Assembly: GCF_000092225.1 (NCBI RefSeq)
Contig: NC_014159.1
Coordinates: 1-64,000, forward strand
Direction of reading: 5' to 3'
DNA length: 64,000 bases
Origin: Tsukamurella paurometabola DSM 20162
Lineage (GTDB): Bacteria > Actinomycetota > Actinomycetes > Mycobacteriales > Mycobacteriaceae
The notes under the pieces were generated by a model. The model searched no databases. It saw only the letters and a list, made by a program, of their open reading frames with translations, and had not been told where the DNA came from. Position 1 is the first letter of the stretch. Each line of letters begins with the position of its first letter. Positions 8,052 to 16,259 of the stretch are shown here, in pieces. The position numbers were made by a program, and so were the translations under genes.

Positions 8052-8527
8052 CACGCCTGCACCCGCTCCGCCGCCGACGCGCCACCGTTCGCGCCCTCAC
8101 CGTTGTCGGCACCCGAGCTCTCGTCGTCCGTGCCAGCGGCCACGCCCTCGGCGGCAGTGGTGTTCTCCTGCGGCGCGGCGCTGGCTTTGCGGCCGCGGGA
8201 GACCAATCGGCTGACCTCGCTCGCGCTCGCGCCGGTCAGCTCGGCGATGTCGCTGTGGTTGAGGCCGTCGTCGGCCATCGTCGCCAACGCGATCGCCTGC
8301 GCCAGGTGCTGCGCGTCGCGTTTGGCGTCGAGCTTGTCGAGCTCTTCAGTCGCCTTGAAGTAGTCGGTGACCGCGTCCTCTTGCCGCTTCTCCCGCTCGC
8401 GCCGGGCCCTGGCCGCGGCTGCGACCGCTGCCCGCGCACGATCACGCGCGCTCACCCGGGCCCCGGTTGATCCTGCCGACGCTCCGCTTGCTGCCTTGCT
8501 CGTCTTCTCACTCGTCGGTGCCGCCAT
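8051..8527 (-). CDS. HTH-containing coiled-coil protein, first gene of permease operon
   Basis: A 158-residue protein. Residues 30-75 are rich in Ala, Arg and Glu and likely form a long helix or coiled coil. Residues about 80-110 (ATMADDGLNHSDIAELTG followed by ASEVSRLVSRGR) look like a helix-turn-helix of the type found in small plasmid regulators. The tail is acidic and low in complexity. The start ATG 8527 is set by a strong GGAAGGGGAAG just upstream, although the frame is open further. It is divergent from the relaxase gene, so a role in regulating or accessing the transfer region is possible. Confidence 0.62.
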   Translation of the reverse strand: MAAPTSEKTSKAASGASAGSTGARVSARDRARAAVAAAARARREREKRQEDAVTDYFKATEELDKLDAKRDAQHLAQAIALATMADDGLNHSDIAELTGASASEVSRLVSRGRKASAAPQENTTAAEGVAAGTDDESSGADNGEGANGGASAAERVQA

Positions 8528-9353
8528 TGCAGCTTCCCCTTCCTGTCCGGAAATCCAGGCACTCGCCTGGTTGGTCGCTGACCGCAGTCGCACCCGCGCA
8601 CCCGAATCGCTGTCAGCTCTGACACGCAACCGCCGTGGCGACAGTCCGGCCCACGCGGGGCCGCAAAAAGGGGTGGGGTGCTCGCTCTCGGCGCGAGCCC
8701 AAGGGGACCGACGGCGATCGCTGGCGCAAGATCCCTCCTCGCGCCCGGTGAGAGGCGTCAGGAGGGTGCTTGGCCGCGTCGCGCAGACGCGCACCTGGCT
8801 TTCGGGTTTCGTGGGTGAGGCGAATCCCGGGGGCCGGTGCCGATGCCGTGTGCAGTCACCGACGATGCTACCCGCGCCGTCGTGATCCTGAAGGCCCTGA
8901 CGGCCTGACACAAACGCCCCCGCGCGGCCCGCCTCGCCGCCGCTTCGCCGCCGCCCCGCGGCTACCCGGGCCGCGCGCCCGCCGCCCGGCCGCGGTCCTG
9001 TGCTCTCTCACGATCTGCATCGACTTGCGGGCTCTCGCCGCCGGGGCTGTGGCCTGACTTCACCGGGCGGTGCCCTGCTCCTGCTCGCCGGACGCGCTAC
9101 ACGCGCCGCTCGCCTCCGTCTGGCCTGCGGCCAGCTCTTGCCGCTTCGCGGCTACGAGAACTCCACCCGCTTCGCTGGACGATCTTTTGCCCTTGGCACC
9201 TGCGGTGCATCCCGCACGCGGGACCGGACAAAGATCGACACACCTTTTGCAGAGTTTCTGACTTTCGGGGCTGACCCGTATTCTGGGCCACGTACGTGGC
9301 CCTGATTTGCGCCCTGACGGCCGCAAATGATGCTGGTGAGGAGGTGGTCGACC
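8528..9353. other. Non-coding divergent region, candidate oriT and promoters
   Basis: About 825 bases without a convincing gene lie between the divergent HTH gene and the MobF relaxase. Directly upstream of the relaxase there are two inverted repeats: an 18-bp perfect palindrome at 9285-9302 (GGGCCACGTACGTGGCCC), and 7-bp arms ATTTGCG/CGCAAAT at 9305-9311 and 9322-9328. MobF relaxases usually act at an oriT next to their gene, so the 9.05-9.33 kb part is the best oriT candidate. The nick site cannot be named from this sequence alone. Confidence 0.4.
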
Positions 9354-12300
9354 GTGGTGATGACGATGCACGTCCTGCACGCTGGGGACGGCTACACCTA
9401 CCTCACCCGCAGCGTTGCGAGCGCCGATCAGCAGCGCGGCCGCGGCACCTCCCTATCGGACTACTACGCCGCCAACGGCACCCCGCCCGGCCAGTGGACC
9501 GGCCGCGGACTGGCCGACCTCACCGCGTTCGGCAGCCCGGAGGGCGAGAGCGGCCTGGTGGGCGGCGCGGTCACCGAGGCGCAGATGCGCGCCCTGTTCG
9601 GTGAGGGCCTGCACCCGAACGCGGACCAGCTCATCGACGCCGGCGCCGACGTCGGCGATACCCGGCTCGGGCGGCGGTTCCCGCTCTACGCCAACGCACC
9701 GAGCCCGTTCCTCAAGGACTTCGCCGCCGCTACCAAGGCGTTCGAGGCAGGGCAGCAGCGCCGCCCGGACGCCGCCGAACGCGACCAGATGTGGATGCGC
9801 GCTGCCCGCGAGCACTACGAGCTCGCGCACCCGAACAAGGTCGATCCGAGCGAGCAAGCGGTGCGGGCGTGGGCGGGTCGGCAGCGCGCCGCCACCCGCC
9901 AGCCCGTCGCCGGATACGACCTGACGTTCACCCCGGTCAAGTCCGTGTCGGTGCTGTGGTCCCTCGGCGATGAGGACACCCGACGCACCATCGAGGCGTG
10001 CCACCGGGAGGCCGCGGACGAGTCGATCCGCTACCTGGAAGACAACGCTCTGGTGACCCGCCGCGGCGGCAAGGGCGAGGCGCAGATCGACGCCGGCGGG
10101 CTCGTCATCGCTGCTTTTGATCACTACGACAACCGCGACGGCGAGCCGAACCTGCACACCCACTACGCGGTGTCGAACAAGGTTCTCGGCTCTGATGGCC
10201 GGTGGTCGAGCATCGACGGCACGCCGTGGTTCAAGGCCGCATCGACCGCCTCCGCCCGCTACAACGCCGCCCTGGCCGACAAGCTCACCGACCGTCTCGG
10301 CGTCGAGTTCCGGTCCCGGTCCAAGGGCGCGGACAAGGAGCCGGTCCTGGAAATCGCGGGAATCACCGACACTCGTATCGCTTCGCACGCCGGCCGCACG
10401 GCGACCATCGAGCAGCGTTACGCCGAACTCGAAGCCGACTACATCGACCGGCACCAACGCGCCCCCGGGCGCGCGGCTCGCTACCAGCTGCGGCAGAAGG
10501 CGAACCTGGACACCCGCCGCGCCAAGGCCGCCCTGGCAACAGGTTCCGCGGCCGACCGGGGCGACGGCGCCGCCGTCGTGCACGGCCTCGGCGCAACTCT
10601 AGAGCGTGCCCGCAAGGTCGATGTCGCCGCGCACCCGGACGCCGCCCGCGGCCGAGCTCTGCTCGAACACTGCCAGGCCGAAGCCGCCCGACTCACCGAT
10701 TTCCGCGCCGACACCGCGCGGCTTTCGGTCGACGAGCTCGCCGACCTCACCACCGCCAAACTCGAGCAACGGTTCAACAGCTGGTCCCCCACCACCGTCA
10801 CCCGGTGGGCCACCATCGTCGTCGCGCAGCAGGCCACCGAGGGCACACTTCCCGATGGTGTTGCCCGCGCCGATCTCATCGAGCAGGTCACCGCGGCGGT
10901 CACCAGGGACAGCCTGCGGATCGACGCCGTCCATCCCGTCCTCGACACCAGCACCGGCCTGATACCGGAGGCCATGCAGCGCCGCAACGGCGAGCACATC
11001 CTCACCCCGGTCGGCTCCACACTGCTCACCTCCACCCGTGTCGTCGAGTCCGAGCACAACCTGATCCTGGCCTCCGAGACCGTCACCAGCACCGTCGCCA
11101 CCGACGCCGCAGTCAAGGCCGCGATCGCCGCGGTGGGCGAGGAAACCGGCTTCGCCCTCAACGAAGGACAGGCCCGCCTCGTCGAGCACTTCTGCTCCTC
11201 CGGCGCACTACTCGCCGTCGGTGTCGGCCCTGCCGGCACCGGCAAGACGACGTCGATGAAGGCGACGATCGCCGCGTGGGAGAACACCACCGGCCTGCCG
11301 CAATCCGTGCAAGGCCGCAAGGTCATCGCCCTCGCGCCGTCCGCTGCCGCCGCTATGAAGCTCGGCGACGAACTGGGTATGGGAACTAGCGGTGACCCCG
11401 CCGATGCCGCCCGCACCATCGACACCGAGGTGGTGTTCTTCACCGCGAACATGAAGGCGCTCGCTGCCGCCCGCGAGGCCGGTGACACCACGCAAGTCAA
11501 GAGGCTCCGTGAGCGCATGACCCGCCGCATCCCCCGCGGGTCGATGCTGCTCGTCGACGAAGCGGGCATGGCATCCACGGCCAATCTCCACGAAATCCTC
11601 CGGATCGCCAAAGCCACTGGCTCCGTCGTCCGCCTCCTCGGCGATCCCCTCCAGCTCGACGCCGTCGACCGCGGCGGCGCACTGGAACTGCTCGCCAAAC
11701 ACACCGACGCGCCCACCCTCACGAAGGTCGTGCGGTTCGTCCAGTCCGAACGCGCCGCCGACGGCACCCTCGCCGCAGCCACCACACAGGTTGTGGAAGA
11801 CGGTGTGGAGAAGACCGTTAAGAAGGGGCTCGACACGATCGCCGCCGAGAACAGTCTGCGGATGCGCGACGGTCACCACGACAGCCTCACCATGTTCGAC
11901 GAGCGCGGCTGGACCCACCATCACAGCGCCAAAGAAGCAGCGCTCACCGATGTCGTCGCCGCCCACCTCGCCGATCAGCAACGCGGATCCAACGCGATGG
12001 TTGTCGCCACCACCCGCGCCGATGTCAAGACCCTCAACGAGATGCTGCAAGCCCACCACCGCGAGACCGGGACCGACCGCACCGACCGCACCGTCAGCCT
12101 CTCCGACGGCCTGACCGCCGGCCGCGGCGACATCATCGTCACCCGCGACAACATCAAGATCAAACGCCGCGGCGGCAGCCACGACCGCATGCCGATCGCC
12201 AACGGCGAACTGTGGACGGTCGAAAAGATCGACCGAGACGGCGGCATCACCGCCCGCAACATCGACGACGGTGGACGCATCGAACTGCCCGCCGACTACC

Positions 12301-12434
12301 TGCGCGCAAACACCGAACTCGGCTACGCACTGACCATCCACCGCTCACAGGGGGCCACCGTCGACACCTTGAACCCGCCGGTCGGGTTGACGGTATCGAG
12401 GCGCAGGCCCAGTAGCGGAGCGAGCGCTCGGTAG
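9354..12434 (+). CDS. MobF relaxase-helicase (TraA-like), C-terminally truncated
   Basis: About 1,026 residues from GTG 9354, chosen for the GAGGAGG at 9338-9344. The N-terminal relaxase domain has YYAANGTPPGQWTGRGL and the histidine triad (His 257, 268 and 270, within EPNLHTHYAVSN). A RecD-like helicase follows with Walker A GPAGTGKTT near 625, DEAGM near 733, GDPLQLDAVDRGG and, at about 996, TIHRSQGAT. The enzyme would nick oriT and unwind DNA for transfer. Homology stops at about base 12370, just after the last helicase motif; the final 20 residues are read antisense through another gene fragment. The usual C-terminal extension is missing, so transfer function may be impaired. Confidence 0.85.
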   Translation: MVMTMHVLHAGDGYTYLTRSVASADQQRGRGTSLSDYYAANGTPPGQWTGRGLADLTAFGSPEGESGLVGGAVTEAQMRALFGEGLHPNADQLIDAGADVGDTRLGRRFPLYANAPSPFLKDFAAATKAFEAGQQRRPDAAERDQMWMRAAREHYELAHPNKVDPSEQAVRAWAGRQRAATRQPVAGYDLTFTPVKSVSVLWSLGDEDTRRTIEACHREAADESIRYLEDNALVTRRGGKGEAQIDAGGLVIAAFDHYDNRDGEPNLHTHYAVSNKVLGSDGRWSSIDGTPWFKAASTASARYNAALADKLTDRLGVEFRSRSKGADKEPVLEIAGITDTRIASHAGRTATIEQRYAELEADYIDRHQRAPGRAARYQLRQKANLDTRRAKAALATGSAADRGDGAAVVHGLGATLERARKVDVAAHPDAARGRALLEHCQAEAARLTDFRADTARLSVDELADLTTAKLEQRFNSWSPTTVTRWATIVVAQQATEGTLPDGVARADLIEQVTAAVTRDSLRIDAVHPVLDTSTGLIPEAMQRRNGEHILTPVGSTLLTSTRVVESEHNLILASETVTSTVATDAAVKAAIAAVGEETGFALNEGQARLVEHFCSSGALLAVGVGPAGTGKTTSMKATIAAWENTTGLPQSVQGRKVIALAPSAAAAMKLGDELGMGTSGDPADAARTIDTEVVFFTANMKALAAAREAGDTTQVKRLRERMTRRIPRGSMLLVDEAGMASTANLHEILRIAKATGSVVRLLGDPLQLDAVDRGGALELLAKHTDAPTLTKVVRFVQSERAADGTLAAATTQVVEDGVEKTVKKGLDTIAAENSLRMRDGHHDSLTMFDERGWTHHHSAKEAALTDVVAAHLADQQRGSNAMVVATTRADVKTLNEMLQAHHRETGTDRTDRTVSLSDGLTAGRGDIIVTRDNIKIKRRGGSHDRMPIANGELWTVEKIDRDGGITARNIDDGGRIELPADYLRANTELGYALTIHRSQGATVDTLNPPVGLTVSRRRPSSGASAR

Positions 12435-12463
12435 TCGGGAAAGTCGCCTGCGTAGATCGCCAT
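12372..12463 (-). pseudogene. 5' fragment of an unknown gene fused to the relaxase end
   Basis: On the minus strand an ATG at 12463 opens a frame beginning MAIYAGDFPDYRALAPLLGL, which has the look of a real N terminus. After about 30 residues it runs antisense into the relaxase helicase at about 12371. The join is therefore a rearrangement breakpoint: a deletion or inversion brought the start of one gene tail to tail with the truncated relaxase. The family is not recognised. Confidence 0.5.
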
Positions 12464-12549
12464 ACATCGAATCGTACGTGCAAATGTGCGGCCTACCCGA
12501 GGCTCAACGGTCCGGGTTTTCTGACACACTGCCGTGCGATCCTGCAGGT

Positions 12550-13102
12550 GTGACCACGCTCGGATACGCCCGCGTCTCGACTGCCGATCAAGACCCCGCG
12601 CTACAACACAACGCGCTCGCTGCGGCCGGGGCTGAGCGCGTCTGGACGGACACGGCCAGTGGGGCCCGAGCAGACAGGCCGGGTCTTACCGACCTCCTCG
12701 CGTACGCCCGCTCAGGGGACGTTCTGACGGTATGGAAACTCGATCGCCTGGGCCGCTCACTCCCCCACCTGCTCGCCACCGTCGAGCACCTGGCCGCCGA
12801 AGGTATCGAGCTGCGATCACTCACCGAGGGCATCGACACCACCACGCCAGGCGGTCGCCTCGTCTTCCACACCCTCGCGGCCGTCGCAGAGTTCGAGCGT
12901 GACCTCGGCCGCGAGCGCACCCGCGCCGGCCTCGCGGCCGCGCGCGCGGCCAGGCGCCGCGATTGGCCGGCCCAAGCTCGCAGAATCGACCCGCCTGGCG
13001 ATCGCGAACCTCGCGGCTGCGGGGACCGCCAAGACCGAGATCGCCCGCACACTCGGCGTATCGCGTTCCAGTGTCTACCGCGCTCTCGGCGAGGAGGAGT
13101 GA
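12550..13102 (+). pseudogene. Serine resolvase/invertase, frameshifted
   Basis: From GTG 12550 the frame reads VTTLGYARVSTADQDPALQ, the catalytic N terminus of a small serine recombinase (Ser in RVST), then WKLDRLGRSLPHLL and the E-helix EFERDLGRERTRAGLAAARA. Near 12950 the frame shifts: the C-terminal HTH, IGRPKLAESTRLAIANLAA then GVSRSSVYRALGEEE, is in another frame ending at 13102. A single indel in a run of GC-rich codons would restore about 184 residues. It is either a decayed resolvase or a sequencing indel. It lies against the relaxase breakpoint and may have taken part in that rearrangement. Confidence 0.75.
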
Positions 13103-13103
13103 T

Positions 13104-13295
13104 CTACTTCTGATCGACGGCCTCGATTTCCGGCGTTGTCGTCGTCGAATCTGCCTCCCACTGCGCCTGAGGCGAATCCGCCGAGGCATCCCAGAAAGCT
13201 TGCTCGTCGTTGGGCAGTGGGGCGTCGAAGTTATCAGGAATCACCAGGTCCGGGGACTGTCCGAACGTTCGAGCCGCCGGCATGTCTTCCTTCAA
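13104..13295 (-). CDS. Small acidic protein of partition locus 1, antitoxin-like tail
   Basis: About 63 residues. The start is probably TTG 13295, since a strong GAGGAGG (13304-13310 on the minus strand) sits eight bases upstream; a longer frame opens at 13355. The sequence DLVIPDNFDAPLPNDEQAFW resembles the acidic C-terminal tail of Phd/VapB-like antitoxins, without a DNA-binding domain. It ends two bases from the resolvase remnant, convergent with it. It is divergent from the 188-aa gene across a 30-bp palindrome. No function can be assigned. Confidence 0.5.
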   Translation of the reverse strand: MKEDMPAARTFGQSPDLVIPDNFDAPLPNDEQAFWDASADSPQAQWEADSTTTTPEIEAVDQK

Positions 13296-13358
13296 AAGGG
13301 GCACCTCCTCTTTGCGGGCTTCCCGGCTCAACGTACTGCCAGACTCTCTCACCACTGC

Positions 13359-13388
13359 AACATACTGACATATATATGTCAGTATGTT
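13359..13388. promoter_or_regulatory. Perfect 30-bp palindrome, partition-locus operator 1
   Basis: A perfect palindrome with core GACATATATATGTC (13367-13380) flanked by CATAC and GTATG arms. It lies between two divergent genes and overlaps the ATG at 13384. The same design recurs at 15147-15172, and the core alone at 14331-14344, so it is probably bound by the RHH protein of this locus. Confidence 0.7.
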
Positions 13389-13950
13389 CCTTGCTGTGTC
13401 GTCGCCAGCTCGTACCGTCTACGACGTGAACAAACGTGAGTACACGCGATTTCTGTTGGACACGGAGCAGAAGACCTACGCCCGGTTACGCGCCGCGCGG
13501 CCGCTACCGACGGAAGTGACAGCCAAATGGGACATGGACTTTCGGGGCGATCTGCGATTCATGAAGGCAGCCCGCAAAGGTAGCTGGGAACTCGGAGTCG
13601 GATACCTGAAAGAACGGCCGTTGGATGCTCAAGCTCGAACGCTCCTCATCGGACACGACGGCATCATGGCAGGAGTCGTCGTTGAGATCATGATGGACGA
13701 GGCCCAGGCCGCCGCGGAGGATCTGCGTACAGCTCTCCGCGGCAAGCAGCCTCGATCGCTTCTAGGGTTGACTCCTCCGCTCGATCCCCAGGACACGCGC
13801 AACTGCGCCAAGTTCCTCGATCAGGCGGCGGACTACGTCGGTGTGCTCGGGTTCGTGCACGGCGAAGAACTGCCAGCAGGCACAACAGTCGTCAATGGCC
13901 TTATCTACCTCGGTCCTCAAGGGGTCGCCGGGTGGCGCGACGAGTTCTAG
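13384..13950 (+). CDS. Unknown protein in partition locus 1
   Basis: A 188-residue soluble protein with no recognised family. It starts either at ATG 13384, inside the palindromic operator (which would make a leaderless or tightly repressed message), or at GTG 13426 (VNKREYTRFLLDTE). The central part, RTLLIGHDGIMAGVVVEIMM, alternates strands and helices and is loosely GNAT-like, but no acetyl-CoA motif is convincing. It is followed by the 103-aa gene, parA and the RHH gene on the same strand, all punctuated by the same palindrome, which ties it to plasmid maintenance. Confidence 0.6.
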   Translation: MFLAVSSPARTVYDVNKREYTRFLLDTEQKTYARLRAARPLPTEVTAKWDMDFRGDLRFMKAARKGSWELGVGYLKERPLDAQARTLLIGHDGIMAGVVVEIMMDEAQAAAEDLRTALRGKQPRSLLGLTPPLDPQDTRNCAKFLDQAADYVGVLGFVHGEELPAGTTVVNGLIYLGPQGVAGWRDEF

Positions 13951-13971
13951 GAGGCGAGCCGGAAGCATATA

Positions 13972-13995
13972 GACATACGTATGGCAGTCTGCCAT
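13972..13995. promoter_or_regulatory. Degenerate partition-locus operator 2 with a second dyad
   Basis: GACATACGTATGGC at 13972-13985 matches the shared 14-bp core at 12 positions. It overlaps a 15-bp dyad, ATGGCAG-t-CTGCCAT (13981-13995). Both lie directly upstream of the 103-aa gene at 14005. Confidence 0.5.
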
Positions 13996-14004
13996 GATGT
14001 AGAT

Positions 14005-14316
14005 ATGTCGAATCAGCTCCCCGAGGGCGTGCCCATCGACCCGCGCCTCGATGAAGTCCGAACCCAGGTCACCGACCTGCTTGTCGCCGCAGCTCAAATG
14101 CAACGTCGTACGTCCGGCGATCGGTCCGGCCCGCTCGAAGAGGGTGGCCGGCCACTGTGGAACGGCCCGGCAGAGCCCATCGACTTCTCGGACTTCCTCG
14201 CGTCCGTGCTGTGCGACGTTGCCGATCGCGTCGGCGGCGTCGACACGCTCATTTCCGGCCGTCCCGGCTCCTGGGAGTCCGAGCATGTCGCCGCCCTAGC
14301 GCAGTCCCTCAACTGA
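14005..14316 (+). CDS. Unknown 103-aa protein upstream of parA
   Basis: A protein of 103 residues from ATG 14005 (MSNQLPEGVPIDPRLDEV), mostly helical, with a Pro/Gly-rich middle (PLEEGGRPLWNGPAEPI). No domain recognised. Start chosen because the upstream in-frame ATG at 13981 falls inside the operator. It ends 23 bases before parA and is probably cotranscribed with it. Confidence 0.5.
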   Translation: MSNQLPEGVPIDPRLDEVRTQVTDLLVAAAQMQRRTSGDRSGPLEEGGRPLWNGPAEPIDFSDFLASVLCDVADRVGGVDTLISGRPGSWESEHVAALAQSLN

Positions 14317-14330
14317 CATACCGACAGAAA

Positions 14331-14344
14331 GACATACATATGTC
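14331..14344. promoter_or_regulatory. Partition-locus operator 3 over the parA start codon
   Basis: The perfect 14-bp palindrome GACATACATATGTC covers the parA ATG (14340-14342). A half-site GACATACCGAC precedes it at 14315. Binding here would block parA expression, in line with autoregulated RHH partition systems. Confidence 0.62.
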
Positions 14345-14921
14345 CACCGTTGCATTCGTCCACACCAAGGGCGGTGTCGCCAAGACGACCAGCTCGATCT
14401 ATCTCGGCGCGGCCGCTCATAAGCGCGGCATGACGGTCGAGCTGCTCGACGCCGATCCGCAGCGATCTGCGGGGGAGTGGGCCGACGATGCAGCCCAGGC
14501 CGGCGACCCGCTGCCGTTCCCCGTCCGTACAGTGACCGCCCGTAGCCTTCGCCCGACGCCGGGCGTAGACCTCAGCATCATCGATACCCCGCCCGGCACG
14601 GCGTCGGTGATCGCGCCGTCACTCGAGGTGGCCGACCTCGTGGTGATCCCTACTGGCGTCTCGCCGCTCGATGTGCGCCGCGTCTGGCCGACCCTCGAAG
14701 TGACGGCACACAAGCCCACTGTCGTGTTGTTGACCGGTGTAGCGCTGAATACAACGCTCGCGACCGAGGTTCGCGCGGCCCTCGATGACGAGGGTGTCGC
14801 CGTGGCTACGACCCCGATCCTGCGCCGCGAGGGAATCAGGAAGGCGTACGGCACCGCTCCGCGGTGGCCGCTCTACGGATATGACGACGTGCTCGATGAG
14901 TTGATGGGAGTGCTGGTGTGA
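14340..14921 (+). CDS. parA: ParA-family partition ATPase (locus 1)
   Basis: A 193-residue small ParA (type Ib-like, with no N-terminal HTH). It has the deviant Walker A KGGVAKTT at residues 10-17, the ELLDADPQRSAGEW switch region and the LSIIDTPPG Walker B. It would segregate plasmid copies with the RHH protein encoded next, whose GTG overlaps the parA stop by four bases. The ATG lies within the palindromic operator, so expression is probably set by the RHH protein. Confidence 0.85.
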   Translation: MSTVAFVHTKGGVAKTTSSIYLGAAAHKRGMTVELLDADPQRSAGEWADDAAQAGDPLPFPVRTVTARSLRPTPGVDLSIIDTPPGTASVIAPSLEVADLVVIPTGVSPLDVRRVWPTLEVTAHKPTVVLLTGVALNTTLATEVRAALDDEGVAVATTPILRREGIRKAYGTAPRWPLYGYDDVLDELMGVLV

Positions 14922-15145
14922 GCGATCTACGGAGCAAGGTGCAGAAGCGGGTCCAGCCCGCGGCAGCGGCGAAGCCGGTCGCTGACGTGCTCAAGTCGGA
15001 GCGCTCGGACGTGAAGCGCACGACCTTATACCTGTCAACCGATGATGTGCGGGCACTGAAACAGCTTGCGCTTGACGAAGATACGACCATGACCGCCCTG
15101 GTCAACGAAGGGATAGCCTGGGTGCTTCAATCCCGAAGCAAGTAG
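14918..15145 (+). CDS. RHH centromere-binding protein (ParB role), locus 1
   Basis: A 75-residue protein from GTG 14918 with a basic N terminus and a ribbon-helix-helix fold: strand RTTLYLSTD, helix DVRALKQLALDED, then TTMTALVNEGIAWVLQ. In small ParA systems such proteins bind centromere repeats and repress the operon. The basic unstructured N terminus is where such adaptors contact ParA. Its overlap with parA and the surrounding palindromes support that role. Confidence 0.75.
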   Translation: MSDLRSKVQKRVQPAAAAKPVADVLKSERSDVKRTTLYLSTDDVRALKQLALDEDTTMTALVNEGIAWVLQSRSK

Positions 15146-15146
15146 C

Positions 15147-15172
15147 CATACCGACATACATATGTCTGTATG
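15147..15172. promoter_or_regulatory. Partition-locus operator/centromere 4
   Basis: A 26-bp near-perfect palindrome: CATAC, one base, the core GACATACATATGTC (15153-15166), one base, GTATG. It starts two bases after the RHH gene and mirrors the site at 13359-13388, so the two bracket the locus. Confidence 0.68.
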
Positions 15173-15251
15173 TCGATATGGGTGATCCGGGCCAGTCCTC
15201 GACGGAACCCGTTGCGGAACAGATCGGCTACGCGGAGGCATGGTCTGGACC

Positions 15252-15629
15252 TCAGCTCCACCGTGCAGCATCCTCACGCGCTGTAGCGAGAGCCGGAGCG
15301 AGCGCACCTCCTGCACGTAGATGCTCGACGACGCTCGCGCCGTGCAGCGCACTATTGGGTGCCTGAAGCCACATGATCGCGATCCACGGATCTGCTGCAG
15401 GTTGCTGCAGGATCTGCCACACCTCGATAAGCCCCGGGATGACGGTGCGGTTTTCGGTGAACTGCCAGGCCGGGTACACCCAGGTCCGGTGGGCGTCATC
15501 CTGCAGACACGCTACGACGGTGCCGGCGTCGACGCGCTCGGCGAGCGCATGCTTACTGATTCCAAGCCAGTCGGCCACCCCGGTCGAGTCGTAGAAGGGG
15601 CCGAACTGGTCGTAAGCACGTGCCGTCAC
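15252..15629 (-). CDS. MbcA/ParS/Xre-type antitoxin-like protein
   Basis: A 125-residue protein. The N-terminal half reads as an HTH-like segment (STGVADWLGISKHALAERVDAG), and the C-terminal part IEVWQILQQ, then WIAIMWLQAPNSALHGASVVEHLR, is the toxin-binding domain of MbcA/ParS/Xre antitoxins, in which WL..PN..L....P is typical. No RES-type toxin gene lies beside it: the downstream minus-strand sequence leads straight to the partition operator. It may be an orphan antitoxin or a regulator. Confidence 0.65.
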   Translation of the reverse strand: MTARAYDQFGPFYDSTGVADWLGISKHALAERVDAGTVVACLQDDAHRTWVYPAWQFTENRTVIPGLIEVWQILQQPAADPWIAIMWLQAPNSALHGASVVEHLRAGGALAPALATAREDAARWS

Positions 15630-16035
15630 TACGCCTCCCCTCTCAGCTGGGTTCGCTACGTTCCAGCACCTCCGGGCGCTTGAGAAAGACGCGAGCCGCA
15701 GGCCTCGTCATCCGGCGAGTAATCCTGCGGCTCACTTTCAACCCCACCTCGATAGGGCGGCTACAGATATCAGCTTAGCAGTCTGCCTGCTAGCAGACGA
15801 AGCGAGTAAGCCGCAAGCGACACGCGGAAGTTCGTGTTTATGCAGGTAAGGCGCTGTATTCCAATCTCTTCGCCCTCGGCTGTATCTGCCGCGCGTACGA
15901 ATCCCCCGCGTGTCCCTGCCTTTCTGCACCCCCGGCATGCAGGGTTATGACCGCGTGACCGCCGTGGTCGCGCCCCGTAACTGATCGGGCCACCAGATCG
16001 GCTACAACGTGCTCGACCGAAAGGAGGTGAGGCCA
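15630..16035. other. Non-coding stretch with a small dyad
   Basis: I see no convincing gene in these 400 bases. At 15776-15798 there are two direct TAGCAG copies and a GTCTGC/GCAGAC dyad. The segment probably carries the promoters of the flanking divergent genes at 15629 and 16036. Confidence 0.35.
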
Positions 16036-16161
16036 TTGAAGGCACCGACATCACGCAAGCGCGGCAGGAAGAAGCGGAAGCCGGGCGAGCGTTGGGCGAT
16101 TGCTAGTTTCGCCGTCAACGTCGCCCGGCTCGGCGTCGAGCTGCTACTGCTCATGTTCTGA
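16036..16161 (+). CDS. 41-aa basic/hydrophobic small protein
   Basis: A short frame from TTG 16036 with a very strong AAAGGAGGTGAGG just upstream. The N-terminal 18 residues are highly basic (KAPTSRKRGRKKRKPGER) and the rest is a hydrophobic helix (WAIASFAVNVARLGVELLLL). It is followed 20 bases later by a strong hairpin terminator. Strong ribosome binding and a dedicated terminator argue that it is real. It could be a small membrane or nucleic-acid-binding peptide, possibly a toxin. No family recognised. Confidence 0.55.
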   Translation: MKAPTSRKRGRKKRKPGERWAIASFAVNVARLGVELLLLMF

Positions 16162-16182
16162 CCCCACAACCCGATGAAGGCA

Positions 16183-16227
16183 ATGAAGCCGCCTGTCTCC
16201 TGTTCCCGCAGGACCAGGCGGCTTCAT
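16183..16227. terminator. Hairpin terminator between convergent genes
   Basis: Perfect 13-bp arms ATGAAGCCGCCTG (16183-16195) and CAGGCGGCTTCAT (16215-16227) with a 19-base loop. It lies between the 41-aa gene and the end of the minus-strand nucleotidyltransferase gene, so it probably works in both directions. Confidence 0.7.
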
Positions 16228-16259
16228 CGTAGTCAGGGGACGTTTCTTGGTGCCAGAGG

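Noticed and set aside
6783-8363. Plus-strand 526-codon frame
   Set aside because: Antisense to the permease, small membrane and HTH genes; Arg/His-rich composition marks it as a shadow.
10481-11836. Minus-strand 451-codon frame
   Set aside because: Antisense to the relaxase helicase, which has clear motifs in the plus frame; Ser/Arg/Ala-rich shadow.
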